This document shows, piece after piece, positions 35,625-43,721 of a DNA stretch of 64,000 bases. The translations under genes were made by a program, and so were the position numbers. Location of the stretch: contig JAGBTN010000018.1 of NCBI GenBank assembly GCA_017631315.1, positions 31,941 through 95,940 on the forward strand, given 5' to 3'. Below the pieces are notes generated by a model that saw only the letters and a list, made by a program, of their open reading frames with translations, did no database searches and was not told the origin of the DNA. The DNA comes from Bacteroidaceae bacterium. Its GTDB lineage: Bacteria; Bacteroidota; Bacteroidia; Bacteroidales; Bacteroidaceae. Numbering within the stretch: the stretch's first letter is position 1; each line of letters opens with the position of its first letter.

Positions 35625-37952
35625 ATGAAAAAAGGATTTCTTTCACTAATGCTTCTTGCTTCTTGCGCTTTTTTGAGAGCAGAAGCACAGACTTCTCAGT
35701 CACTTATTCAGTACGTAGAACCCCGTATTGGTACGGCACATTGTCGTTCTTTCCACTTTGCACCGGGTTCTATGCCTTTCGGTATGGCCAAACCAGGCCC
35801 TTCCACCAATGGCTCTTTGGGTAACGCCGATGGCTGGCAGGCAACGGGCTATGACTATCGCGACACCAGCATCGAAGGCTTTGTCTGCACCCACGAGTTC
35901 CAGGTAGGCGGCATTACTGTAGCCCCTTCTACGGGACAGTTGCGTACTCTCCCCGGCAATCCTGACGGAACAGGTCCTAAGGGTTACCGCTCAGCCTATT
36001 CTCATGACCAAGAGTATGCAACGGCAGGCTACTATCAGGTTATGCTGCAGGACTACAACATCAATGCCGAAGTGACAGCCACCGACCGTGTTGCCTATCT
36101 GCGCTTCACGTTCCCCGAATCAAAGTCATCGCACCTCATCTTCGACATCGGCCATCAGCAAGGCGAGAGCGGCAAGGTGAAGGATTCCGAGGTATGGATT
36201 AACGAAGACGGAAGCGTCGAGGGTTGGGTTGTTACACTGCCCGAATACATCAAGAAGTACCAGCCGGGAGCCGACCAGCGCATCTACTTCTCGGCCATTG
36301 TCGACAAGAAACCCACCAAGGGCGGTGTGTTCAATGGCAACAAGGTAAGTGAGAATCAAACCTACGCCCACGGTATAGGTGCAGGAGCTTATCTTGATTT
36401 CAACACAAGCAAGGACGAGCAAATAACCGTGAAGGTAGGCATCTCCTATACCTCCGTGCAGAATGCTCGCATCAACCTCAAGGCCGAAGCAACCGGCGTG
36501 AGCTTCGACGAGGCGAAGGCTGCATCGCAGAAGGCATGGGAAGAGGCTTTGGGCAGAATCATTGTGGAAGGCAACAATCAGGACGACCTCAAGAAGTTCT
36601 ACTCCGGTCTGTATCATGCTCTGCTCGGCAGAGGCGTAATGAGTGATGTGAATGGTGCATACCCCAAGCATAATGGCACCATCGGCCAGGTTCCAATGGA
36701 AGGCGGAAAGCCTAAGTATCGCATGTACAACACCGACGCAATGTGGGGTGGACAGTGGAATCTCACACAGCTCTGGGCTTTGGCTTATCCGGAACATCTC
36801 TCCGAATTCGTCTCTTCCACACTCCAGGAATACAAGGATTGCGGCTGGCTCGCCGATGGTCTTGCCAACTCGAAATACGTTTCTGGCGTAGGCACCAACC
36901 AGTTGCCTCTCATGATTGATGCAGCCTACCAGTGCGGCATCCGCGACTTCGACCTCGAACTTGCCTACGAGGCTTGCCTCAAGAATGAAATGGATGGCAA
37001 GAACAGGCCGCAGGGCGCAGGCAAAGACGATACTGCCGACTTCGTAGAACTTGGTTATGCTCCGCACAAAGAACTTGGCGAACGTGGTGAGGACTTCTAC
37101 TTCTCTGGCTCACACACTCTGGAATATGCTTTCTCTGCCTATGCCACAGCCATGCTCGGAAAGAGCCTTGGCAAGACACAGGACTACGACAAACTGATGT
37201 GGATGGCTCGTGGTTGGGAGCGTATCTTCGACGAAAAGACCGGTTATATGCACCCCCGTCTGCGCAACGGTGAGTTCATTGCAAACTTCGACCCCATGCA
37301 AGTTTGGCGTGGATTCCAGGAAGGCAACGCTGTTCAATACACTTTCTACGTTCCTCATATGCCCGAAGAACTCATCAAGAAAGTGGGCGAGGACGAATTC
37401 AACAAGCGTTTGAACGACATCTTCACAGCCTCTCAGCCCCAAATCTTCTCTGGTGGTAAGGAGATTGATGCCTTTGCAGGACTTCGTACTTACTACAATC
37501 AGGGCAATCAGCCTTGTCTGCACATCTCTTGGCTCTTCAATCATAGCGGCCGTCCCGACCTCTCACAGAAGTGGGTTCGTGCTATTTGCGACGAGTTCTA
37601 CGGCACCGATGGCATCCATGGCTACGGCTATGGTCAGGACGAAGACCAGGGCCAACTTGGCTCATGGTACGTCTTGGCAGGCATCGGACTCTTTGCAGTG
37701 GATGGACTTACCTCACCGGAACCGGAATTCTCCATTGGCAGCCCCATTTTCGACAAGGTGACCATCAAACTCAATCCCGATTATTTCAAGGGCAAGGAGT
37801 TTGTTATCACAGCCAAGAACAACAGCAAGAAGAACATCTACGTAAAGCCTTCTAAACTTATCAATGGCAAGAAGAGCAAGGCTGGAAGCATCAAATTCTC
37901 CGATGTTACCAATGGTGGCACACTGAATCTGACAATGTCAAAGAAACCATAA
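35625..37952 (+). CDS. GH92 alpha-mannosidase-family glycosidase 2
   Basis: 775-residue secreted GH92 enzyme. The signal peptide ends near LRAEAQT. N-terminal beta-sandwich (~25-280), then the (alpha/alpha)6 barrel. The acid Glu (FQEGNAVQY) and base Asp pair (GQDEDQGQLGSW) are conserved. It differs from the first GH92 at the -1 subsite region, with NTDAMWGGQWNLTQLW where many GH92 enzymes have an xxFWDTxR-type motif, and has GNQP instead of GNEP. This suggests a distinct subfamily and linkage preference (inference). Own promoter and a strong terminator, so monocistronic. Confidence 0.92.
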   Translation: MKKGFLSLMLLASCAFLRAEAQTSQSLIQYVEPRIGTAHCRSFHFAPGSMPFGMAKPGPSTNGSLGNADGWQATGYDYRDTSIEGFVCTHEFQVGGITVAPSTGQLRTLPGNPDGTGPKGYRSAYSHDQEYATAGYYQVMLQDYNINAEVTATDRVAYLRFTFPESKSSHLIFDIGHQQGESGKVKDSEVWINEDGSVEGWVVTLPEYIKKYQPGADQRIYFSAIVDKKPTKGGVFNGNKVSENQTYAHGIGAGAYLDFNTSKDEQITVKVGISYTSVQNARINLKAEATGVSFDEAKAASQKAWEEALGRIIVEGNNQDDLKKFYSGLYHALLGRGVMSDVNGAYPKHNGTIGQVPMEGGKPKYRMYNTDAMWGGQWNLTQLWALAYPEHLSEFVSSTLQEYKDCGWLADGLANSKYVSGVGTNQLPLMIDAAYQCGIRDFDLELAYEACLKNEMDGKNRPQGAGKDDTADFVELGYAPHKELGERGEDFYFSGSHTLEYAFSAYATAMLGKSLGKTQDYDKLMWMARGWERIFDEKTGYMHPRLRNGEFIANFDPMQVWRGFQEGNAVQYTFYVPHMPEELIKKVGEDEFNKRLNDIFTASQPQIFSGGKEIDAFAGLRTYYNQGNQPCLHISWLFNHSGRPDLSQKWVRAICDEFYGTDGIHGYGYGQDEDQGQLGSWYVLAGIGLFAVDGLTSPEPEFSIGSPIFDKVTIKLNPDYFKGKEFVITAKNNSKKNIYVKPSKLINGKKSKAGSIKFSDVTNGGTLNLTMSKKP

Positions 37953-37990
37953 CCGTTTCGTCAGTCAGAACATAAACGACCGATAAAGTT

Positions 37991-38033
37991 GAGACTGCCT
38001 GTAGTTGAATGACGCGGGCAGTCTCATTTTTTT
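37991..38033 (+). terminator. Terminator after second GH92 gene
   Basis: GAGACTGCC (37991-37999) and GGCAGTCTC (38017-38025) form a perfect 9-bp stem followed by a T7 tract. Confidence 0.85.
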
Positions 38034-38094
38034 AGTTGCGATGGCGTTTAGGAAATGAGATGTGGCAGAGAAGTTCCCAAAAGAGCGGAAACAA

Positions 38095-38130
38095 AAAGTG
38101 AGGGATACCTTTGAGATACCCCTCACTTTA
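38095..38130 (-). terminator. Terminator of the LRR gene and its small downstream gene
   Basis: AAAGTGAGGG (38095-38104) pairs with CCCTCACTTT across a ~15-nt loop; the minus-strand product ends in TTTTTG. A near copy occurs at 42095-42137. Confidence 0.75.
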
Positions 38131-38140
38131 TCATGTATGA

Positions 38141-38311
38141 TTACCATTCATTGTCCCAGATGCTGTGGTCGCTATTTTCTTTAGTTAGCGCATTTCCTGG
38201 GTCTTGTGGGTCGTCGTTATAAATGTTTTCATTTGTTGTAGAAGCAGAGACCAGGTGTTTTGTAGAGATAGATACCTGAATCATCTGTGGTGTTTCGTAT
38301 TTTGCTTTCAT
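38141..38311 (-). CDS. Small protein downstream of the LRR gene (56 aa)
   Basis: Unrecognised 56-residue ORF starting 15 nt after the LRR stop: MKAKYETPQMIQVSIS at the start, an Asn/Asp-rich middle and the ending SDHSIWDNEW. No signal peptide or membrane segment. It ends just before the terminator, so it is the last gene of the LRR transcript. A second, decayed copy of its C-terminal end plus terminator lies at 42095-42195, which supports it being a real unit associated with LRR genes. Function unknown; it could be a companion peptide, a precursor or a cargo adaptor. Confidence 0.55.
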   Translation of the reverse strand: MKAKYETPQMIQVSISTKHLVSASTTNENIYNDDPQDPGNALTKENSDHSIWDNEW

Positions 38312-38326
38312 TTTTCTACTTTTACC

Positions 38327-41275
38327 TTATTTAATGAAAACTTTCTTTCCGTTTACGATATTGATTCCTTTCTGTGCCTTACTTACTCTTTGTCCAGCAA
38401 GGTTGTAAATAGTGTTCTCTTCTGTGGGAGAAGTTGAGGTGATGGCGATACCGGTGGGGTCGTCATTCTCATCGAATTCTATCTTCAATGCTTTGATGCC
38501 GGCAACACTTGCCGTCGGTAACTGCAGGTATGCTTTGCCTGCATCCAATGTGCCGGTTTGGGAGAGCGTATAGAAGCCTACACCATAACTGCCATTCGAA
38601 AGAATGTAGTTTGTGTAATTACCATCTGTGGGAGAAATGATTGTTGGCTCTGTTACGCCTTTCAGCAGGTTGGAATAGAACATAGTGGTCTCTGTCTGAG
38701 GAATCTCATGTCTGCCTGGTGTTCCTGCGATGTAGAGTCCCTCGCCTGCGGGCACTTCCGTCACACGAGTGAGCACCAGTGTGCCAGTCTCTTGGTTAAA
38801 TCCACTGACAATGTATGCTTTGATATCCATAACTTCCGAGAAGTCCAAAGCGTTTGTAGAACAATATGTGGCAAAACCAGTCTCGCCGATTTCGATGACG
38901 CTAGGCATTTCCACAATGTTACCAAATTGATTCCATGGAGATGCTGCTTCGTATACTGCCTTGCAACCATATGGTACATGGAGAGTTGCAGAAGAAATAG
39001 AAGAACCATTAAAAGCGTAAGAGTTTGTTCTAGGAACATTTTCAGCATAACAAAAAACGTCTGCTATACTGTTGGCGTACGCAAAAGCATTATTTTCAAT
39101 GTTAGTCACGCTGTTGGGGATGGCAATGGATATCAAACTACAGCAATCAGAGAAAGCCCACTTTCCTATGCTAGTCACGCCGTTGGGGATGGTGATGGAT
39201 GTCAGGCCGCTGCAACCAAAGAATGCTTGATCTGCTATTTCAGTTAGACCGTTTTCTAATGTTACAAATTGTAGATTGTAACAGTCATAAAATGCTCCCG
39301 TACCCATTTTAGTTATACTTGATGGTAAACTAATTGATATCACATTCTCATAATCAGAGAATGCCCAATTTCCTAAGGCGGATATACCATTACAAACTGT
39401 TATTTTTTTTATAGATGCCTTGTGTTCACCTCCAGGGCTGCCCTTAAAAGTTCCAGTGCCTTCAACTATAAGTTCTCCTTCTAATGTTAGTTTCCATATT
39501 AGAATAGATGTATCGTTTGGATGGTTATATGTTTCAGAACCTGAAGCAACGATATCGTTTCTCTGTATATTTTCAAAATCTTTCCATAAGTCTGCGTTTT
39601 TGTATGTGGAAACAGAAGAAACCGGAACATATACTGGGATAGATTTATTAATATTTTCGAAAGAATAATTTCCACATGTGGGTGGAGTTTCTGCATTGCA
39701 AGATATGGATGTTATATTGCGACATCCATATAAAGCATACTCTCCTATAGATATCATACTATTTGGAATAACAACAGATGTAATGCCTTGGCGACCATTT
39801 AATGCATACGGACAAATATATTTCGTGCCTTCTGTTATGTTAATCGACGTGTCCCAAGGGGCATCTCCCTTATATGTATATAGTGCACTGCCTATATACA
39901 AGATGCCATCAGATTGAGCATTATACCACGCAGTGTTTTCAAATGACGATGCACCAATGTAAGTAACACTATTTGGTATAGTAAAGGAATATAAACTTAT
40001 ACAATCTAGGAAGGCTCCGTTACCAATGTATGATAGTTTTTCTGGTAAAGAAATAGTTGAAATTACTGCACAATTTTCAAAAGCATAATTCCCAATATGT
40101 GTTATATCCTTTGATAAATCGATGGTATCCACAAAGCTACAATTATAGAAAGCCAAATCTCCAATTGAAGTGACTCCTTCACTAATACTAATTTTCACAA
40201 TTGAGGTTCTATAATCAAACCAAGGAGTATTATAGTACTTATAATCACTCATATCTCCTTTTCCTTTGATCTTAAGTTCACCCATTGGAGTAAGTTCCCA
40301 GGTAAGATTTGTTCCACAAGTACCAGAAACATTCTTATTTCCTGTTATATTTTTAAAGTCGCTCCAAGGACTTGTTGATTTATATGTATTTATAGAAGAT
40401 GTGGGAACTGAAAGTTTGCAAGAAGAAGTGATAGCAGAGCTAAATGTATTAGTGCCACATGTTGGAGGATTGGAATTTAGGCAAGTAATAGAGTTTAATT
40501 GGCTACAATTGCTAAAGGCATTGTCTTTTAATAAAGAAACCTGGCTACCAATACTAAGTGAGGTCAAAGTTCTTAATGCATAAAATGGAGAATATCCATA
40601 GTCACTAGTTGTATTATATTCTAAGTTACGACCTATATATAAATTCTTAATTGGAGAATCTCGAAATAAGCCTTTACTATATCCTCCTGCTGCACCAAGA
40701 GTTAGGGTTTCAGCGCCATCCTCAACAATAACTTTTTCAATAGATGTACATCTATCAAACGCACCTTTTTTAATTTCTTTCACTCTATTTCTAATAGTGA
40801 CTTTCTTGATATTTTCACACCCTTGAAAAGCATAACTTTCTAAGGTTGTACTTGGTATTATAACACTTTGTAAATTTGTACAATTTGCAAAAGCAGAACT
40901 GCCGATATAGCTAACATTGTTAGGAATTGTAATGTTTATAAGGCTTTTACAACCATAAAACGCATAATAACCGATGCTAGTCACGCTTTCCGCTATAATG
41001 ACATTTGAAAGATTTGAATAACCATCAAAAGCACTGCTTGGAATTGATGTCACCCCCTCTTGAATATCAACAGTGCGAATGTAATTTTGAAATTGTCGCC
41101 ATGAACTTTGTTCTATAGCCCCTTCTCCGCTTATAACTAATTTCCCCGTTTCTGTGTCGAGAGTCCAAGTCAAGTTATTACCACTGGCTCCGCATTCGCC
41201 AGATAAAACCTCGGCTTTTGTCACTAAACAAATAGAGAATAAGCCGACTAATGCTAATAGTAGATGTTTTCTCAT
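38327..41275 (-). CDS. BspA-like leucine-rich-repeat surface protein
   Basis: 982-residue secreted protein. Signal peptide MRKHLLLALVGLFSICLVTKA. Three header modules of the type CG..LTW.L...G.L.I.G.G (~25, ~318 and ~575) each lead into LRR_5/BspA-type repeats (units such as VTSIGDLAFYNCSFVDTIDL). A beta-rich domain (~790-935) follows, then a C-terminal ~40-residue segment ending IYNLAGQRVSKAQKG..IVNGKKVFIK. That ending is common on Prevotella extracellular proteins and may be a sorting domain for the T9SS, whose PorU/PorV are encoded nearby. BspA-like proteins bind host matrix or other bacteria. The LRR-coding DNA (39.2-41.3 kb) is visibly more A/T-rich than its neighbours. Confidence 0.9.
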   Translation of the reverse strand: MRKHLLLALVGLFSICLVTKAEVLSGECGASGNNLTWTLDTETGKLVISGEGAIEQSSWRQFQNYIRTVDIQEGVTSIPSSAFDGYSNLSNVIIAESVTSIGYYAFYGCKSLINITIPNNVSYIGSSAFANCTNLQSVIIPSTTLESYAFQGCENIKKVTIRNRVKEIKKGAFDRCTSIEKVIVEDGAETLTLGAAGGYSKGLFRDSPIKNLYIGRNLEYNTTSDYGYSPFYALRTLTSLSIGSQVSLLKDNAFSNCSQLNSITCLNSNPPTCGTNTFSSAITSSCKLSVPTSSINTYKSTSPWSDFKNITGNKNVSGTCGTNLTWELTPMGELKIKGKGDMSDYKYYNTPWFDYRTSIVKISISEGVTSIGDLAFYNCSFVDTIDLSKDITHIGNYAFENCAVISTISLPEKLSYIGNGAFLDCISLYSFTIPNSVTYIGASSFENTAWYNAQSDGILYIGSALYTYKGDAPWDTSINITEGTKYICPYALNGRQGITSVVIPNSMISIGEYALYGCRNITSISCNAETPPTCGNYSFENINKSIPVYVPVSSVSTYKNADLWKDFENIQRNDIVASGSETYNHPNDTSILIWKLTLEGELIVEGTGTFKGSPGGEHKASIKKITVCNGISALGNWAFSDYENVISISLPSSITKMGTGAFYDCYNLQFVTLENGLTEIADQAFFGCSGLTSITIPNGVTSIGKWAFSDCCSLISIAIPNSVTNIENNAFAYANSIADVFCYAENVPRTNSYAFNGSSISSATLHVPYGCKAVYEAASPWNQFGNIVEMPSVIEIGETGFATYCSTNALDFSEVMDIKAYIVSGFNQETGTLVLTRVTEVPAGEGLYIAGTPGRHEIPQTETTMFYSNLLKGVTEPTIISPTDGNYTNYILSNGSYGVGFYTLSQTGTLDAGKAYLQLPTASVAGIKALKIEFDENDDPTGIAITSTSPTEENTIYNLAGQRVSKAQKGINIVNGKKVFIK

Positions 41276-41344
41276 AATATGTTTCAGTTATACTGTTTTG
41301 TGTTAGCCTGACTCCTGAGCTAACGTTGCAAAACTAAAGTCTGA

Positions 41345-41685
41345 ACATATACAAAAAAAGCGTGGAGCCAGTCTGATGCTCGTTCCACGTAGTAAGGCTC
41401 TGGCATTGCCCAAATTGTCGAAACGAGCAACGCCGAAAGCCCCACGCCGATGAGTATATAGTATACCCTCAAAAGGAACATTGTTTGTAGCCAATGACCT
41501 ATGGGGGCTGTATATAAACATCCCAAGGGGCGTCCCCGTTGCTTTGTTTTTGACAATTTGTTTTAGAACTGCCAGATTCTACTACGTCAAAACCAAAGCG
41601 TTCAGTTACGCCTTTTTATGATATGTGTCGCGCCCGCTTCCGCCCATTGGGGCTTTCGGCAATGGCATCGACGTTTGCAAATTTA
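41345..41685 (-). ncRNA. Candidate structured RNA upstream of the LRR gene
   Basis: On the minus strand a TAAATTTGC box (41677-41685) is followed by ~320 nt without a convincing ORF, ending in a hairpin (CGTGGA 41361-41366 / TCCACG 41384-41389) and a T7 tract (41353-41359). Inside, a 13-nt perfect inverted repeat GCCGAAAGCCCCA (41432-41444) / TGGGGCTTTCGGC (41648-41660) could close the molecule, and a local 8-bp helix GGCGTTGC / GCAATGCC can form near the 3' end. It could be an independent RNA or an attenuating leader of the LRR gene. It lacks the diagnostic motifs of RNase P RNA, tmRNA and SRP RNA. Confidence 0.4.
41353..41389 (-). terminator. Rho-independent terminator or attenuator 5' of the LRR gene
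   Basis: CGTGGA/TCCACG stem (alternatively CGTG + GAGC with GCTC + CACG) followed on the minus strand by seven T residues, about 80 nt before the LRR ATG. Confidence 0.65.
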
Positions 41686-41867
41686 TGTAAATTATTTATA
41701 AAAGTGAGCCATTTTCCACAGAAATTATCATAAATGTAGATTTTATTGCTTGTTGGCTGTCTTGATTCGCATAGAACAAGACAAGGCAAGTAATTAGGTT
41801 TGTTAAAACTTTGACTTATACACGAGCAAAATACTCCTCACAAAAGACAATGTGAGAAGTTACCAAT

Positions 41868-42087
41868 AAGTACGTGAACTTCCGATCATAAGTTCACGTA
41901 CTTATTGGTAGAAGATCGTGAAATTATTGGTGGAAGATCGTGTACTTCTGTGCCCCCCCCCTCGCGAGAGGATTGACGGATACTTGTGAGACCTCTCAAA
42001 AGTTCTCGTGAGAAGTCTGGCATTTTCTCTGCAGAAGTCGAGCGATTTCTGCAGAGAAGTTTTGCCGAAGCTCGTGAGCTTAAAACA
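41868..42087. repeat. Array F: ten 22-bp palindromic repeats (class 1), largest array
   Basis: Ten back-to-back 22-bp units: 41868, 41890, 41912, 41934, 41956, 41978, 42000, 42022, 42044, 42066. Units 1-2 form a perfect 21-bp stem (41861-41881 with 41890-41910) around an 8-nt loop. Units 8-9 form a 12-bp inverted repeat, TTCTCTGCAGAA / TTCTGCAGAGAA. Units 3-4 are near-identical (AAGATCGTG). Lies in the 1,050-bp stretch 41276-42325, which otherwise holds the RNA candidate, the decayed small-ORF tail and the TolC terminator. Confidence 0.9.
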
Positions 42088-42094
42088 TAGCGCA

Positions 42095-42195
42095 AACAAA
42101 AAGTGAGGGACACCTTCCTGAAAGGCATTTCTCACGCTACTAGATTTGTTTATCATTCGTTGTCCCCTGCAAGAGTGGGATAAGCGCATTCCTAT
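42095..42195 (-). pseudogene. Decayed copy of the LRR-associated small ORF tail plus terminator
   Basis: Aligns with 38091-38190: both begin (plus strand) with ACAAAAAGTGAGGGA, contain CATT[CA/CG]TTGTCCC, and end near AGCGCATT. In the minus-strand frame matching WDNEW it reads AGDNE then a stop, with another stop about 12 codons upstream, so the ORF is broken. It forms a direct repeat flanking the LRR gene. Confidence 0.55.
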
Positions 42196-42243
42196 GCTGT
42201 AGGCAGTTTAGAGAAAAGGGAAATTTGTAGATGTATAAAAAAA

Positions 42244-42265
42244 GCCAATGGCATATGCCACTGAC
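42244..42265 (-). terminator. Terminator of the RND efflux operon
   Basis: GTCAGTGGCA / TGCCATTGGC 10-bp stem with a 2-nt loop on the minus strand followed by TTTTTTT; about 60 nt after the TolC-family stop. Confidence 0.8.
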
Positions 42266-42325
42266 TTTTTTTTATTGAGTATGAGTTAAACAGCGTCAAA
42301 AGGTACGCCGCAATGTGTGTTGGCA

Positions 42326-43702
42326 TTACTCTGCTCCGCCACCAAGAGCCTGATAGAGGTTGATTGTTGCATTGATGGCGTTCATGCGATTGCTGATCTG
42401 GCTCATCTGGGCACTGAGCAGTGAGTTCTGGGCTGTGATGACATTCAGGTAGTTTGTGCCAGTGTTCAGATAGAGCTGTTGTGTTGCACCGAGTGCACGG
42501 TTCAGTGCTTCTACTTGTTTGTCAATCAAAACCTGCATGTCATTTGCCACGTGGATGTTGTCCATGGCATCGTGTACTTCGTTGCCTGCAGCAAGAACTG
42601 CTTGCTTGAAGTCGTTGGTGGCAATCTCCAGCTCGGCTTTCGAAATCTTGTATTGCGCACGGATGCGGCCATTCTGGAAGAGAGGCTGTGCCAGATTGGC
42701 AATAGCATTTCCTATCATGACGCCGGGGTTGATGACAGAACCTGCAGAGTTTGTGTACTGGCCGGTGACGGAGAAGCTTATCTGTGGAAAGAAGCTGCTA
42801 CGGGCGATGTTCTTGTCGTAGAATGCAGAAGCCAGTGTGAGTTCGGCATTGCGAACGTCGGGACGTCTGTCCAGAATGCTGATGGGCAAGCCTGTACCGA
42901 TGACAGCCGGTGTCTGGAATGAAGCCAGTGAGCTGCGCTGTACGTGGCTGTATGTTTCGCCGATGAGTGTGCTGAGTGCAATTTCAAGGCCGTGGATGTT
43001 GTCCTCAAGTGATACGATAGAGGTTGAGATGCTGTAGTATGTAGCCTCGATGCTTGCAACGGCAGCGGTGTTGGACTGGCCGGCATCCATGAGTTGCTTT
43101 TGCATCTGCAGGTATTTGCCCCAGTTCTGTTCTGTCTGGCGAGTGAGTGCCAGTTGTTCGTCGAACATGCAGAGGTTGTAATACATGGCTGCAATGTTGG
43201 CAACAAGTTGTGCCTGGATGGCTTGCTTTGCATTACGAAGCTGTTCGCGAGACACTTCGGCCTTCTTCTTTGTGTTGCGCAACGAACCGATGCTGCCTAT
43301 CTGCCAACTCATGGTTACAGGCAGAGCGTAGGACTTGCTTGCCGTGAAACTGGATCTGTCGTATGGATCCCAAGGACGGCTAATGGAACCGCTGGGGTTG
43401 AAATAGAAGCTGGGAATGTAGGCAAGCTTGGCACATTGCAGTGCATAGTCAGCCTCCTTGATGCGAAGTTCGGCATTCTTCATGTCGGAGTTTTGCTTCA
43501 AACCCCGTTCGATAAGTGCCTGCAGATTGGTGTCTGTGAAGATGTCGCGCCATCCGAGGTCGCCAAGACTGTTGTCGCCGGCGGTCTGCATTTCTCCGTA
43601 TATGCCATCTGTAATGATGTCGGACGGACGCTCATAGTTTTTGTATAGTCCACAGGAGCTGAAAAGCATGCCTGCAATGACAAATGGAAATATTTTTTTC
43701 AT
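42326..43702 (-). CDS. RND efflux outer-membrane lipoprotein (TolC/NodT family)
   Basis: 458-residue outer-membrane channel of a tripartite efflux pump. Lipobox in MLFSSCGLY (Cys17). It contains the duplicated OEP fold with coiled-coil helices (~60-240 and ~270-450) and the conserved GLPISILDRRPDVRNAELTLASA segment (~270-292) typical of NodT-type channels. Last gene of the adaptor-pump-channel operon, 19 nt after the pump gene, followed by a terminator. Substrates unknown. Confidence 0.93.
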   Translation of the reverse strand: MKKIFPFVIAGMLFSSCGLYKNYERPSDIITDGIYGEMQTAGDNSLGDLGWRDIFTDTNLQALIERGLKQNSDMKNAELRIKEADYALQCAKLAYIPSFYFNPSGSISRPWDPYDRSSFTASKSYALPVTMSWQIGSIGSLRNTKKKAEVSREQLRNAKQAIQAQLVANIAAMYYNLCMFDEQLALTRQTEQNWGKYLQMQKQLMDAGQSNTAAVASIEATYYSISTSIVSLEDNIHGLEIALSTLIGETYSHVQRSSLASFQTPAVIGTGLPISILDRRPDVRNAELTLASAFYDKNIARSSFFPQISFSVTGQYTNSAGSVINPGVMIGNAIANLAQPLFQNGRIRAQYKISKAELEIATNDFKQAVLAAGNEVHDAMDNIHVANDMQVLIDKQVEALNRALGATQQLYLNTGTNYLNVITAQNSLLSAQMSQISNRMNAINATINLYQALGGGAE

Positions 43703-43721
43703 AGCTTAATACTTAATGTAA

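Noticed and set aside
36126-37067. 313-codon minus-strand ORF opposite the second GH92
   Set aside because: Antisense shadow of a conserved glycosidase frame.
38558-39247. 229-codon plus-strand ORF opposite the LRR gene
   Set aside because: Antisense to a well-supported LRR coding frame; its translation is a mirror of the repeat DNA and has no recognisable domain.
41320-41556. 78-codon hydrophobic minus-strand ORF upstream of the LRR gene
   Set aside because: It overlaps the paired arms and terminator of the RNA candidate, runs through the terminator hairpin, and has no promoter of its own; kept only as a caveat to the RNA call.
41345-41685. RNase P RNA, tmRNA or SRP RNA at this locus
   Set aside because: None of the diagnostic core motifs (RNase P GAGGAAAGTC, tmRNA tRNA-like ends, SRP GGAAGC loop context) is present in the right arrangement.
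41868-42087. CRISPR-like array
   Set aside because: Units are contiguous with no unique spacers of constant length between identical repeats, units diverge within an array, and no cas gene is present.
41902-42189. 95-codon minus-strand ORF across array F
   Set aside because: It is made of 22-bp repeat units and the decayed small-ORF tail, so its openness is a product of the repeats.
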